DNA of 64,000 nucleotides, taken from contig NZ_CP108414.1 of assembly GCF_035978755.1 (NCBI RefSeq), forward strand, positions 4,526,001 through 4,590,000, read 5' to 3'. The translations under genes and the position numbers were made by a program. The stretch is from Streptomyces sp. NBC_01298. GTDB taxonomy: Bacteria; Actinomycetota; Actinomycetes; Streptomycetales; Streptomycetaceae. The notes under the pieces are model-generated. The model worked only from the letters and a program-made list of their open reading frames with translations. It searched no databases and was not told where the DNA came from. Positions 8,322 through 16,291 of the stretch are shown here, piece by piece; the stretch's first letter is position 1; each line of letters opens with the position of its first letter.

Positions 8322-8972
8322 CTACTGGTCGACGCCGTACTGGTTCAGGAACATCTCCACACCGCCCTGCACGAGACGCTCCGTGAGGTCCTCGTTCAGG
8401 GCGGTTCCGTATACGCCGTACACCAGGTGCGGGGACAGCACCAGGCCCGAGAGCTGGAGCACCGCCAGCTCCATGTCCGGGATCCGGAGCAGTCCGCGGT
8501 CGTTGAGGCGGCCGAGGGCCGCGGCCAGGGTGGCGTGCTGGCGGCCCGGACCCTCCTCCTGCCAGGCGCTCCCCAGCTCGGGGAACCGGTGGCGCTCACC
8601 CGCGATCACGTTGCGCAGCGCCAGTACGTCGGGGGCGGTCAGGCCCGTGACCCAGGTGCGGCACGCCTCCACCAGGTCCGTGCGGATGTCCTCGGACTCG
8701 GCGAGCTTGGCCTGGATCACCGACTGGGCCACCTCCAGCGCCTCGTCGAGCGTCTGCCCGATCACGGCGTTGAAGAGGTTCTCCTTGCTGCCGAAGTGGT
8801 TGTAGACGGTCACCTTGGAGACCCCCGCCTCCGCGGCCAGCAGGTCTATGCCGGCCCCGAAGCCGTCGCGCAGGAACACCGTGCGCGCCGCCTCCAGGAT
8901 GGCCTGGCGCTTGCGCGCGGCGCGGGCCCCGGTGGGGACAGCGGGCTGCTCTGCCGTGGTGCGCGCCTTCAT
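8322..8972 (-). CDS. TetR-family regulator, candidate repressor of the nitrous-acid/diazotase operon
   Basis: A 216-residue TetR protein. The HTH at residues 22-68 reads RQAILEAARTVFLRDGFGAG, then VSKVTVYNHFGSKENLF. The C-terminal half resembles the AefR-like ligand domain. It diverges from the SRPBCC gene. The intergenic region carries two CTGAAC-n6-GTTCAG operators 23 bp apart, and single copies precede the pirin and nitrate-transporter genes. I infer autoregulation and control of those three units. The ligand may be the pathway product, an aryl-diazo intermediate or nitrite; the sequence cannot tell. Confidence 0.85.
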   Translation of the reverse strand: MKARTTAEQPAVPTGARAARKRQAILEAARTVFLRDGFGAGIDLLAAEAGVSKVTVYNHFGSKENLFNAVIGQTLDEALEVAQSVIQAKLAESEDIRTDLVEACRTWVTGLTAPDVLALRNVIAGERHRFPELGSAWQEEGPGRQHATLAAALGRLNDRGLLRIPDMELAVLQLSGLVLSPHLVYGVYGTALNEDLTERLVQGGVEMFLNQYGVDQ

Positions 8973-9023
8973 GTCGATCCCCTACTCCTCAGCGGTGGAA
9001 CCCCAGTCTAGGTCCCAACTGAA

Positions 9024-9064
9024 CTGAACCGTTGCGTTCAACTGAACTGAACTGTATGGTTCAG
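9024..9064. promoter_or_regulatory. Divergent TetR/SRPBCC promoter with tandem TetR operators
   Basis: Two palindromes, CTGAAC-cgttgc-GTTCAA (9024-9041) and CTGAAC-tgtatg-GTTCAG (9047-9064), have centres 23 bp apart, about two helical turns. TTGCGT (9032-9037) and TATGGT (9055-9060) with a 17-bp spacer form the rightward promoter, so both elements lie inside the operators. Repressor binding would block RNA polymerase directly. Confidence 0.72.
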
Positions 9065-9159
9065 TCATCGGAAGGCGCCGGAACGGGCACCGGCCGAGGC
9101 GGTCGAAGCGATTCGAAGCAGCCACAGCAATCGAGCGGACTTTCCAGGAGGCCATTTCC

Positions 9160-9696
9160 ATGAGCGAGACCCAGCCGCCCCTCTTCGGGTCGCGAGCCCA
9201 GATCCACGTCGAGGCCACCCCGGCCGAGGTGTACGCGGTCGTCAGCGACCTGGCCCGCAGCGGCGAGTGGAGCCCCGAATGCCTCGGTGGCGCATGGGCC
9301 TCCGGCGCCCCCGGCGCGGTCGGCTCCGTCTTCCGCGGCGAGAACGAGCGCAGCGAGGACGTCGTCTCCTGGGCCCCGGTGGTGCGCGGCAAGTGGACGA
9401 CGTACGCCGAGGTCGTCGAGGCCGAAGCCGGCCGCACCTTCCAGTGGGCCATGCACAACAGCTCCGGCGTGAAGCAGGACAGCGTCTGGGGCTTCTCCAT
9501 CGAGGCCGAGGGCACGGGCAGCCTCCTCACGCACCACTTCCGGATGGGCACCGCCACGGAGGGCATCGTCGGCATCACCGCCGAGATGGACGCCGACGCC
9601 AAGCAGAAGTTCTTCGCCGAGTGGGGCCAGAAGGTGGCCGGCGACCTCGCCGAGACCCTGGAGCGCGTCAAGCCCGTGATCGAGAAGACCGCCTGA
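9160..9696 (+). CDS. SRPBCC (polyketide cyclase/START-like) protein
   Basis: A 178-residue helix-grip protein. It opens RAQIHVEATPAEVYAVVSDLARSGEWSPEC, a typical SRPBCC start, and ends in the long amphipathic helix covering the cavity (KQKFFAEWGQKVAGDLAETLERVKPVI). Members bind aromatic or lipid ligands and act as cyclases, aromatases or carriers; no catalytic residue can be assigned. It is the first gene of the CreM/CreE/CreD-like operon, behind the TetR-controlled promoter, so it may bind or shape the aromatic substrate or the diazo product. Confidence 0.85.
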   Translation: MSETQPPLFGSRAQIHVEATPAEVYAVVSDLARSGEWSPECLGGAWASGAPGAVGSVFRGENERSEDVVSWAPVVRGKWTTYAEVVEAEAGRTFQWAMHNSSGVKQDSVWGFSIEAEGTGSLLTHHFRMGTATEGIVGITAEMDADAKQKFFAEWGQKVAGDLAETLERVKPVIEKTA

Positions 9697-9706
9697 GCCC
9701 ACCGGG

Positions 9707-9741
9707 CGAGCGGCGAACGGCGAACGGCGAACGGCGAGCGG
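9707..9741. repeat. Five tandem heptamers (CGARCGG)
   Basis: CGAGCGG, CGAACGG, CGAACGG, CGAACGG, CGAGCGG follow one another immediately after the SRPBCC stop codon. Together with the next repeat they fill the spacer before the ANL gene. Confidence 0.9.
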
Positions 9742-9750
9742 CCCGAGATC

Positions 9751-9810
9751 GGCCGGCCCGGCCGGCCCGGCCGGCCCGGCCGGCCCGGCCGGCCCGGCCG
9801 GCCCGGCCGG
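9751..9810. repeat. GC-only tandem decamer repeat (GGCCGGCCC-type), six units
   Basis: Sixty bases of exact GGCCGGCCCG/GCCGGCCCGG repeats lie between the SRPBCC gene and the ANL gene. The unit is self-complementary, so the transcript can fold into many alternative hairpins. It could attenuate or stabilise the downstream operon mRNA and is likely to vary in copy number between strains. Confidence 0.92.
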
Positions 9811-9869
9811 AGATTACCCCGAGACCAGCAACTGACCTTGTCTGTAACTGACTTGAGAACGGCGAGACG

Positions 9870-11504
9870 ATGATTCTGCAGCGCATCGGCAACAAAGGCA
9901 TCCGGCTCGGGACGCTCTTCGAGCGGGCCGCCAAGAAGCACCCGACGAACGTGGTGATCCTGGACCACGACCTGGACATGGCCCCGGCACTGGGGCGCCG
10001 GGCCACCGTGGCCGAAGTGGCCGACCTGATCGACGACTTCGCGTCCCGGCTCTGGGCCGCGAAGGTCCGCCCCGGCCGGCGCGTGGTGGTCTACAAGTCC
10101 GACGGCTTCGACATCACCCTGCTGGCCTGCGCCGTGGCCCGCATCGGCGCCGTACCGGTGCTGCTGTCGCCGAAGCTCGACGGCGAGACCGTCGCGGAAC
10201 TCGTCCGCCGCACCGACCAGCCGTACCTCCTCACCGACCAGAACAAGCTGGAGACCGAGCTGCCCGCCTCGGTGTTCGACGAAGCCGAGCAGGTCCTGCT
10301 CACCTCCGGCAGCTACCAGCAGGCGACCGAACTGGCCTCCCTCGCCGGGGTCGAGCGCGTCCCCTCCGTGACCATGCCGCCGGACTACCCGACCCTGATC
10401 ACCCACACCTCGGGCACCACGGGCACCCCGAAGCTGGCCGTCCACACCGGTCACACCCTGCAGGCCCGCTACCTGCCGCAGGCGATGATCACCAAGCCGC
10501 TCATCCGGGGCCGCGAGACCATCGCGATGCACGTCTCCTTCGTCCACTCGCGGCTCATCACCGCGCTGGCCATCTCCCTCTTCCGCGGCTTCCCCATCGT
10601 CGTACTCGCCGACGGCGACCCCAAGCAGGCCGCCGACCTCTTCTCGCAGCTCCGCCCCGGCATCCTGGAGGCACACCCCAACTCCTTCATGGAGTGGGAG
10701 GAACTGGCCGACGACCCGCGCGGCCCCCTGGCGAACGTGAAGCTCTTCAGCAGCACCTTCGACGCCATCCACCCGCGGACCGTCCAGCGGCTCCTGGCCG
10801 CCACCCGCCGCAAGGCCCCGGTCTTCGGCCAGCTGTACGGGCAGAGCGAGATCGGCCCCGCCGTGGCCCGCTCCTTCTCCAAGCGCCGGAGCCTCGACGC
10901 GGACGGCCGCTGCGTGGGCATGCCCTTCCCGGGCATGACCGACGTCCGTGTCGTCAGCCGCAACGGCCTGCCCCCGTCGGAGACCAACCCCGGCTTCATC
11001 GAGGTCAAGAGCGACGGCCGGATCGTCACCTACCTCGGCGAGCAGGAGCGCTACGACAAGCAGGTCAACGACGGCTGGTGGCGCATGGGCGACGTCGGCT
11101 ACCGCACCAAGTGGGGCTGCGTGCACCTGCTCGACCGCGAGGTGGACCTGATCGAGGGCTTCGGCTCGACCCTCGCCGCCGAGGACACCCTCTTCACCCG
11201 GCTGGACGAGCTCGCCGAGGTCATCATCATCCCCGACGAGAACGGCCGCGCCGTGCCCGTCGTATGCACCAAGGACGACAAGCCGCTGGACACGACGGCC
11301 TGGCAACTGGCCGTCGCGGGACTCCCGCAGATGGGCGAGCCCGTCCAGTGGCGCCAGTCCGACCTGCCGCAGACGGCCACCACCAAGATCAAGCGCCTGG
11401 AACTCGCCCGGCTGCTCGCCTCCGGCGCCTCCGCCTCCGCGTCCGCCTCCATCAGCGCCTCCGCCGGCGCCACCGCCGCCCGATCCCTTCAGGAGCAGAT
11501 CTGA
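9870..11504 (+). CDS. ANL-superfamily adenylating enzyme, candidate ATP-dependent aryl diazotase (CreM-like)
   Basis: A 544-residue member of the acyl-CoA synthetase (ANL) superfamily. Motif A3 is THTSGTTGTPK (about residues 177-187), A5 is YGQSE (about 325), A7 is WWRMGDVGY (about 403-411), and the A10 lysine region is TTTKIKRLEL (about 503-512). The C-terminal ~25 residues are an Ala/Ser low-complexity tail. By sequence alone it could be an aryl/acyl-CoA ligase. The cremeomycin enzyme CreM, an ANL homologue, uses ATP and nitrite to diazotise an aromatic amine. Here the gene is coupled to CreE- and CreD-like nitrous-acid genes, so diazotase is my preferred function. It overlaps the next gene by one base (TGATG). 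Confidence 0.72.
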   Translation: MILQRIGNKGIRLGTLFERAAKKHPTNVVILDHDLDMAPALGRRATVAEVADLIDDFASRLWAAKVRPGRRVVVYKSDGFDITLLACAVARIGAVPVLLSPKLDGETVAELVRRTDQPYLLTDQNKLETELPASVFDEAEQVLLTSGSYQQATELASLAGVERVPSVTMPPDYPTLITHTSGTTGTPKLAVHTGHTLQARYLPQAMITKPLIRGRETIAMHVSFVHSRLITALAISLFRGFPIVVLADGDPKQAADLFSQLRPGILEAHPNSFMEWEELADDPRGPLANVKLFSSTFDAIHPRTVQRLLAATRRKAPVFGQLYGQSEIGPAVARSFSKRRSLDADGRCVGMPFPGMTDVRVVSRNGLPPSETNPGFIEVKSDGRIVTYLGEQERYDKQVNDGWWRMGDVGYRTKWGCVHLLDREVDLIEGFGSTLAAEDTLFTRLDELAEVIIIPDENGRAVPVVCTKDDKPLDTTAWQLAVAGLPQMGEPVQWRQSDLPQTATTKIKRLELARLLASGASASASASISASAGATAARSLQEQI

Positions 11505-12760
11505 TGTCGAAGCTGATCATCGTCGGCGGCGGAATCGGCGGGCTGGCCACGGCCCTCGCCGTCACCCGGCAGGGACACACCGCCCTCGTACTGGAACGCG
11601 CCCCCGAGTTCGCCGAGATCGGAGCGGGCATCCAGCTCGCCCCCAACGGGATCCACGCCCTGGACCGGCTCGACCTCGGCGAGAGCGTCCGCTCCACCGC
11701 CGTCCTCATGGACGAGCTGCGCTTCATGGACGGCGTCACCGGCGAACACGTCGTGAGCATGGACCTGACCGACACCTACCGGGAGCGCTTCGGCAACCCG
11801 TACGCCGTCGTCCACCGCGCCGAACTGCACACCAAGCTGCTGGAGGCCTGCCAGGCCTCGGAGTCGATCCAGCTGCGCAGCGGCGCGCCGGCCGCCGGGT
11901 ACGAGCAGGACGCGTACGGCGCCTCGGTCGTCCTGGAGAACGGTGAGCGCGTCACCGGCGACGCCGTCATCGGCGCCGACGGCATCCACTCCGCCATCCG
12001 CGGACAGCTCGTCGGGGACGGCGCGCCCCGCAACACCGGGATCACCGTCTACCGGGCGATCATCCCGATGGAGCAGATCCCCGAGGACCTGCGCCACCTC
12101 ACCTCCGTGACCTGGTGGACCGGGCCCGGCTGCCACTTCGTGCACTACCCGATCGCCGGCGGCAAGTACCTCAACCTCGCGGCCAGCAGCGACAACAAGG
12201 CCACCGAGACGGTGGCCGGAGTGCCCGCCTCCAAGGGCGACGTCCGCCGCGAGTTCGCCTCGCTGGGCGAGGACGCGCAGCGGCTGCTCGCCCTCGGCGA
12301 AGGGTGGAAGTCCTGGGTCCTCGTGGACCGGGACCCGGTCGAGAACTGGACCGACGGACGGGTCGTCCTGCTCGGCGACGCGGCCCACCCGATGCTCCAC
12401 TACGTGGCGCAGGGCGCCTGCCAGGGCCTCGAGGACGCCGTGATCCTGGGCGACCTGCTCGACTGCGACACCTCCGAACTGCCGCTGCGCTTCGAGAAGT
12501 TCAACGCCGAGCGGCGTGAGCGCACCGGGAAGATCCAGCTCCTGGCCCGGGAGAGCATCAAGCTCTGGCACACCCAGGGCCCCGCCGCCTCGGCCAGGAA
12601 CGCCCAGCTCTCCTCGTACTCCGCCGACCAGCTCCACGACTACGTGGCCTGGATGCACGGCGCCCGCACCACCGACTCCCCCGCCGGCGCCGCCGGCACC
12701 ACCGACACCACCATCCGGACGACCGCGCAGGCCGCCCCCCAGAACGGAGACCACCGATGA
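11504..12760 (+). CDS. FAD-dependent aromatic monooxygenase (3-hydroxybenzoate 6-hydroxylase/salicylate hydroxylase type)
   Basis: A 418-residue class A flavin hydroxylase. It has the Rossmann [12 protein letters not shown] at residues 7-18, the GADGIHSAIR motif (about residue 160), and the second FAD motif [24 protein letters not shown] (about 285-308). Such enzymes insert oxygen ortho or para to a phenol or amine, sometimes with decarboxylation. Its start overlaps the ANL gene by one base and its stop overlaps the CreE-like gene (ATGA). A close paralogue at 36592-37782 suggests two hydroxylations in the pathway, or redundancy. The C-terminus is Thr/Ala-rich. Confidence 0.88.
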   Translation: MSKLIIVGGGIGGLATALAVTRQGHTALVLERAPEFAEIGAGIQLAPNGIHALDRLDLGESVRSTAVLMDELRFMDGVTGEHVVSMDLTDTYRERFGNPYAVVHRAELHTKLLEACQASESIQLRSGAPAAGYEQDAYGASVVLENGERVTGDAVIGADGIHSAIRGQLVGDGAPRNTGITVYRAIIPMEQIPEDLRHLTSVTWWTGPGCHFVHYPIAGGKYLNLAASSDNKATETVAGVPASKGDVRREFASLGEDAQRLLALGEGWKSWVLVDRDPVENWTDGRVVLLGDAAHPMLHYVAQGACQGLEDAVILGDLLDCDTSELPLRFEKFNAERRERTGKIQLLARESIKLWHTQGPAASARNAQLSSYSADQLHDYVAWMHGARTTDSPAGAAGTTDTTIRTTAQAAPQNGDHR

Positions 12761-14754
12761 GCACCAACGGACAGAGCCAGGTCGCGATCATCGGAGCCGG
12801 CCCGCGCGGACTCTCCGTACTGGAGCGGCTGTGCGCCAACGAGCGCGCCAACCCCTCGCACGCCGCGGTCACCGTCCACATCGTCGACCCGTCGGCGCCG
12901 GGCGCCGGACAGGTGTGGCGCCCGGACCAGTCCCAGCTCCTGCTGATGAACACGGTGGCCTCCCAGATCACCATCTACACGGACGACAGCGTGCGGACCG
13001 AGGGGCCGATCGAGCCGGGCCCGACCCTCTTCGAGTGGGCGCGGAGCGTCGCCGGGGGCGGCGCGGACGCCGTGGGCGTCCCCGAGTCCACCGTCGCCGA
13101 GGCCGGCCGACTGGGCCCGAACACCTACCCCACCCGCGCCTTCTACGGCGGCTACCTCCGCGCCACCTTCGAGCGCGTCGTGGCGAACGCCCCCGCCCAC
13201 GTCACCATCGAGGTGCACGCCTCCCGCGCCGTGGCCATGGCCGACACGCACGGCGTGCCGGGCGGCCCGCAGGGCGTACGGCTGGAGAACGGGGTCCGCC
13301 TCAACAACCTGGACGCCATCGTGATGGCGCAGGGCCACGTACCGGCCCGGCTCACCCCCCGCGAGGCGAAGACCGCGAGCCTCGCCCGGATCCACCACCT
13401 CACCTACGTGACGCCCGCCAACCCCGCGGACCTGAACCTGCACGTCGTCAAGCCCGGCGAGAACGTCCTGCTGCGCGGCCTGGGCCTGAACTTCTTCGAC
13501 CACATGGCGCTCTTCACCGCCGGCCGCGGCGGCAGCTACGTCCGCGGCGAGGACGGCCGGCTGACCTACCTGCCCTCGGGCAACGAGCCCAAGCTGTACG
13601 CCTTCTCCCGGCGCGGCATCCCGTACCACGCCCGCGGCGAGAACGAGAAGGGCGCCTACGGCCGCTACCTGCCGCGCCTGCTCACCCCCGAGGTGATCGC
13701 CGACATGCGCCGCCGCTCCGCGGACGGGGACGGCATCAGCTTCTCCGAGGACCTGTGGCCGCTCATCTCCCGGGAGACGGAGAGCGTCTACTACGGCGCC
13801 CTGCTGAAGAACAAGGGCCGCCGCGGCGAACGCGAAGGGTTCACCACGCGGTTCCTGTCACTGGAGCAGGAGCAGGACCGCGAAGCGCTGCTGGACGCCT
13901 ACGGCATCGAGGCGGCGGAGCGCTGGAGCTGGGACCGGCTCTCCCGCCCCTACGGCGACCGGGAGTTCACCAGCCGCGAGGACTTCAAGGCCTGGCTCGT
14001 CGAGTACCTGGCCCAGGACGTCGAGGAGGCCAAGGCCGGCAACCTCAGCGGCCCGCTCAAGGCGGCCCTGGACACGATGCGGGACCTGCGCAACGAGATC
14101 CGCCTCGCCGTCGACCACGGCGGCCTGACCGCCGACTCGCACCGCGACGACCTGGAGGGCTGGTACACCCCGCTCAACGCCTTCCTCTCCATCGGCCCGC
14201 CGGCCTCCCGCATCGAGGAGATGATCGCCCTCATCGACGCCGGAGTCCTCGAACCGACCGGTCCCGGTACGGAGATCCGCGTCGACACCGCCTCCGGCGA
14301 CCAGGCGACCTTCATCCTCCAGTCCCGGCTGGTGCCCGGCCCCGCGGTCCGCTCCACCGTCCTCATCGAGGCCCGGCTGCCCGAGCCCGACCTGCGGCGC
14401 ACCGACGACCCGCTGCTGCGCCACCTGCTCGACACCGAGCAGTGCACCACGTACCGGATCTCCGGCGGCGACGGCTCCGGCTACGAGTCCGGCGGCCTGG
14501 CCGTCACCGAGCGCCCCTACCGGCTGCTCGACGCGCGCGGCCGTGCCCACCCCCGCCGGTTCGCGTACGGGGTGCCCACCGAGTCCGTGCACTGGGTGAC
14601 GGCGGCCGGCATCCGGCCGGGCGTCGACTCGGTCACCCTCGGCGACTCCGACGCGATCGCCCGCTCCGTGCTCGCCCTGACGACCTCCGCCCCGGTTCCG
14701 GCGGGCGTCGCACCGATGCCGGCCGAGACCGACCTGACCGGAGTCCTGGTATGA
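12757..14754 (+). CDS. creE-like: CreE-like L-aspartate N-monooxygenase (nitrosuccinate-forming)
   Basis: A 665-residue FAD/NAD(P)-binding protein. The N-terminus AIIGAGPRGLSVLERL is the dinucleotide-binding loop, followed by PGAGQVWRPDQS and LLMNTVASQ. LLRGLGLNFFDHMA lies mid-protein, and HWVTAAGIRPGVDSVTLGDSDAIAR near the end. This size and architecture, with a fumarase-superfamily lyase immediately downstream, match the CreE/FzmM enzymes that oxidise aspartate to nitrosuccinate. Alternative: another member of this poorly characterised FAD-NAD(P) family. Neighbours (ANL enzyme before, CreD-like lyase after, 4-bp overlaps on both sides) make the call strong but not proven. Confidence 0.8.
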   Translation: MSTNGQSQVAIIGAGPRGLSVLERLCANERANPSHAAVTVHIVDPSAPGAGQVWRPDQSQLLLMNTVASQITIYTDDSVRTEGPIEPGPTLFEWARSVAGGGADAVGVPESTVAEAGRLGPNTYPTRAFYGGYLRATFERVVANAPAHVTIEVHASRAVAMADTHGVPGGPQGVRLENGVRLNNLDAIVMAQGHVPARLTPREAKTASLARIHHLTYVTPANPADLNLHVVKPGENVLLRGLGLNFFDHMALFTAGRGGSYVRGEDGRLTYLPSGNEPKLYAFSRRGIPYHARGENEKGAYGRYLPRLLTPEVIADMRRRSADGDGISFSEDLWPLISRETESVYYGALLKNKGRRGEREGFTTRFLSLEQEQDREALLDAYGIEAAERWSWDRLSRPYGDREFTSREDFKAWLVEYLAQDVEEAKAGNLSGPLKAALDTMRDLRNEIRLAVDHGGLTADSHRDDLEGWYTPLNAFLSIGPPASRIEEMIALIDAGVLEPTGPGTEIRVDTASGDQATFILQSRLVPGPAVRSTVLIEARLPEPDLRRTDDPLLRHLLDTEQCTTYRISGGDGSGYESGGLAVTERPYRLLDARGRAHPRRFAYGVPTESVHWVTAAGIRPGVDSVTLGDSDAIARSVLALTTSAPVPAGVAPMPAETDLTGVLV

Positions 14755-16172
14755 GCACCCCGGAAGCCGGCCGGCAGGACGCGCTCACCGACGCGGGGCT
14801 GCTGTCCCCGGTACGCGCCGGCACCCCGGCCGAGGAGGCCGTCTGCGATCTGGCCTGGCTCCAGGCCATGCTCGACGCGGAGGCCGCCCTGGCCCGCGCC
14901 CAGGCGGAGCTCGGCACCCTCCCGAAATCCGCCGCCGACACCATCACCGCGGCCGCCCGGGCCGAGAACCTCGACCTGCGGGCCCTCGCCCTCGCCGCCC
15001 GGGAGACCGCCAACCCCGTGGTCGGCATGGTGCAGGCGCTGACCCGGGTGGTCGCCGCCGAGGACGCCGAAGCCGCCGAGTACGTCCACCGGGGCTCCAC
15101 CAGCCAGGACATCTTCGACACCGGCGCCATGCTGGTGGCCTCCCGGACCCTGACCCTGATCCGGGCCGACCTGGCCCGTACCGCCGCCGCCCTGGCCGTA
15201 CTCGCCGAGCAGCACCGGGACACCGCGATGGCCGGGCGCACGCTGGCCCTGCAAGCCGTACCCACCACCTTCGGGCTGAAGGCGGCCGGCTGGCGGGCCC
15301 TGGTCCTGGACGCCGACGAGCGGCTGGCCCGGGTCCAGGACGGCGGGCTGCCGGTGTCGCTCGGCGGAGCCGCCGGAACGCTCGCCGGATACCTGGAGTA
15401 CGCCCGGATCGACGGCGCCGGCCGCTGGCCCGAGCCCGGCGAGTACCTGGACCGGCTGGTCGATGCCTACGCCGCACAGACCGGCCTCGCCCGGCCCGTA
15501 CTGCCCTGGCACTCCCTGCGCACCCCGATCGCCGACCTCGGCGCCGCGCTCGCCTTCGCCTCGGGCGCCCTCGGCAAGATCGCCATCGACGTGCAGACCC
15601 TGGCCCGGACCGAGATCTCCGAGGTCGCCGAGCCCGCCGTGGCCGGCCGCGGCAGCTCCTCGGCCATGCCCCACAAGCGCAATCCGGTCCTGAGCACGCT
15701 GATGCGCAGCGCGGCCCTCCAAGTCCCCGCCCTGTCAGGCGCGCTGGTGCAGTGCCTGGTGTCGGAGGACGAGCGCTCGGGCGGCGTGTGGCACGCCGAG
15801 TGGCAGCTGCTGCGCGAATGCCTGCGCCTGGTCGGCGGCGCGGCCGCCACGGCCGCCGAACTCGCCGAGGGCCTCACCGCCAGGCCGGAGCGGATGCGGG
15901 CCAACCTGCTGCTGACCGGCAGCCAGGTGGTGTCCGAGCGGATCGCGGCCGTACTGGCTCCGCTGCTGGGCAAGGCGGCGGCGAAGCAGCTGCTGACCCG
16001 GGTCTCGGCCGCGGCCGAGCAGAGCGGCCGGCCCCTGCCCGAACTGCTCGCCGAGGAGCCCGTACTGCACGGCCGCTGGACCGCGGACGAACGCGCGCGG
16101 CTGTGTGATCCCGGCACTTACACCGGGGGCGCGGGTCCGCTGGTGGACCGGGCGCTGGCGCGGCGGACCTGA
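14751..16172 (+). CDS. creD-like: CreD-like nitrosuccinate lyase (fumarase/aspartase superfamily)
   Basis: A 473-residue lyase with the superfamily signature GRGSSSAMPHKRNP (about residues 299-312), whose flexible loop carries the catalytic serine. The N-terminal substrate motif is HRGSTSQDI. On similarity alone it would be annotated 3-carboxymuconate cycloisomerase or adenylosuccinate lyase. Coupling by ATGA overlap to the CreE-like monooxygenase points to nitrosuccinate lyase, releasing nitrous acid and fumarate. No protocatechuate-pathway partner lies nearby. Last gene of the operon; the nitrate transporter starts 120 bp later behind its own operator. Confidence 0.8.
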   Translation: MSTPEAGRQDALTDAGLLSPVRAGTPAEEAVCDLAWLQAMLDAEAALARAQAELGTLPKSAADTITAAARAENLDLRALALAARETANPVVGMVQALTRVVAAEDAEAAEYVHRGSTSQDIFDTGAMLVASRTLTLIRADLARTAAALAVLAEQHRDTAMAGRTLALQAVPTTFGLKAAGWRALVLDADERLARVQDGGLPVSLGGAAGTLAGYLEYARIDGAGRWPEPGEYLDRLVDAYAAQTGLARPVLPWHSLRTPIADLGAALAFASGALGKIAIDVQTLARTEISEVAEPAVAGRGSSSAMPHKRNPVLSTLMRSAALQVPALSGALVQCLVSEDERSGGVWHAEWQLLRECLRLVGGAAATAAELAEGLTARPERMRANLLLTGSQVVSERIAAVLAPLLGKAAAKQLLTRVSAAAEQSGRPLPELLAEEPVLHGRWTADERARLCDPGTYTGGAGPLVDRALARRT

Positions 16173-16221
16173 ACCGGCTCCTGCTCCTGCTCCTGCTTCT
16201 GCTTCTGCTTCGGATTCACCA

Positions 16222-16254
16222 TTGAATTCAACTGAACTGAACTGTACGGTTTAA
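16222..16254 (+). promoter_or_regulatory. Promoter of the nitrate-transporter operon with TetR-type operator
   Basis: TTGAAT (16222-16227) and TACGGT (16245-16250) with a 17-bp spacer form the promoter. The -10 is overlapped by CTGAAC-tgtacg-GTTTAA (16237-16254), a slightly degenerate copy of the operator at 5278 and 9047. The same CTGAACTGAACTG direct repeat precedes the palindrome at 5273, 9042 and 16232. Confidence 0.65.
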
Positions 16255-16291
16255 TCAGTGGAGCAGTCCCCAAGCAGGAAGCCGAGGAGCC

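Noticed and set aside
9751..9810. CRISPR array
   Set aside because: The repeats are directly tandem without unique spacers, and no cas genes are present.
9160..16172. The cremeomycin cluster itself
   Set aside because: No 3-amino-4-hydroxybenzoate synthase genes (GriI/GriH or CreI/CreH type) are in the window; the aromatic precursor genes are of the PhzE/PhzD type.
14751..16172. 3-carboxy-cis,cis-muconate cycloisomerase or adenylosuccinate lyase
   Set aside because: Fits by superfamily only. No protocatechuate or purine genes are nearby, and the gene is translationally coupled to a CreE-like monooxygenase.
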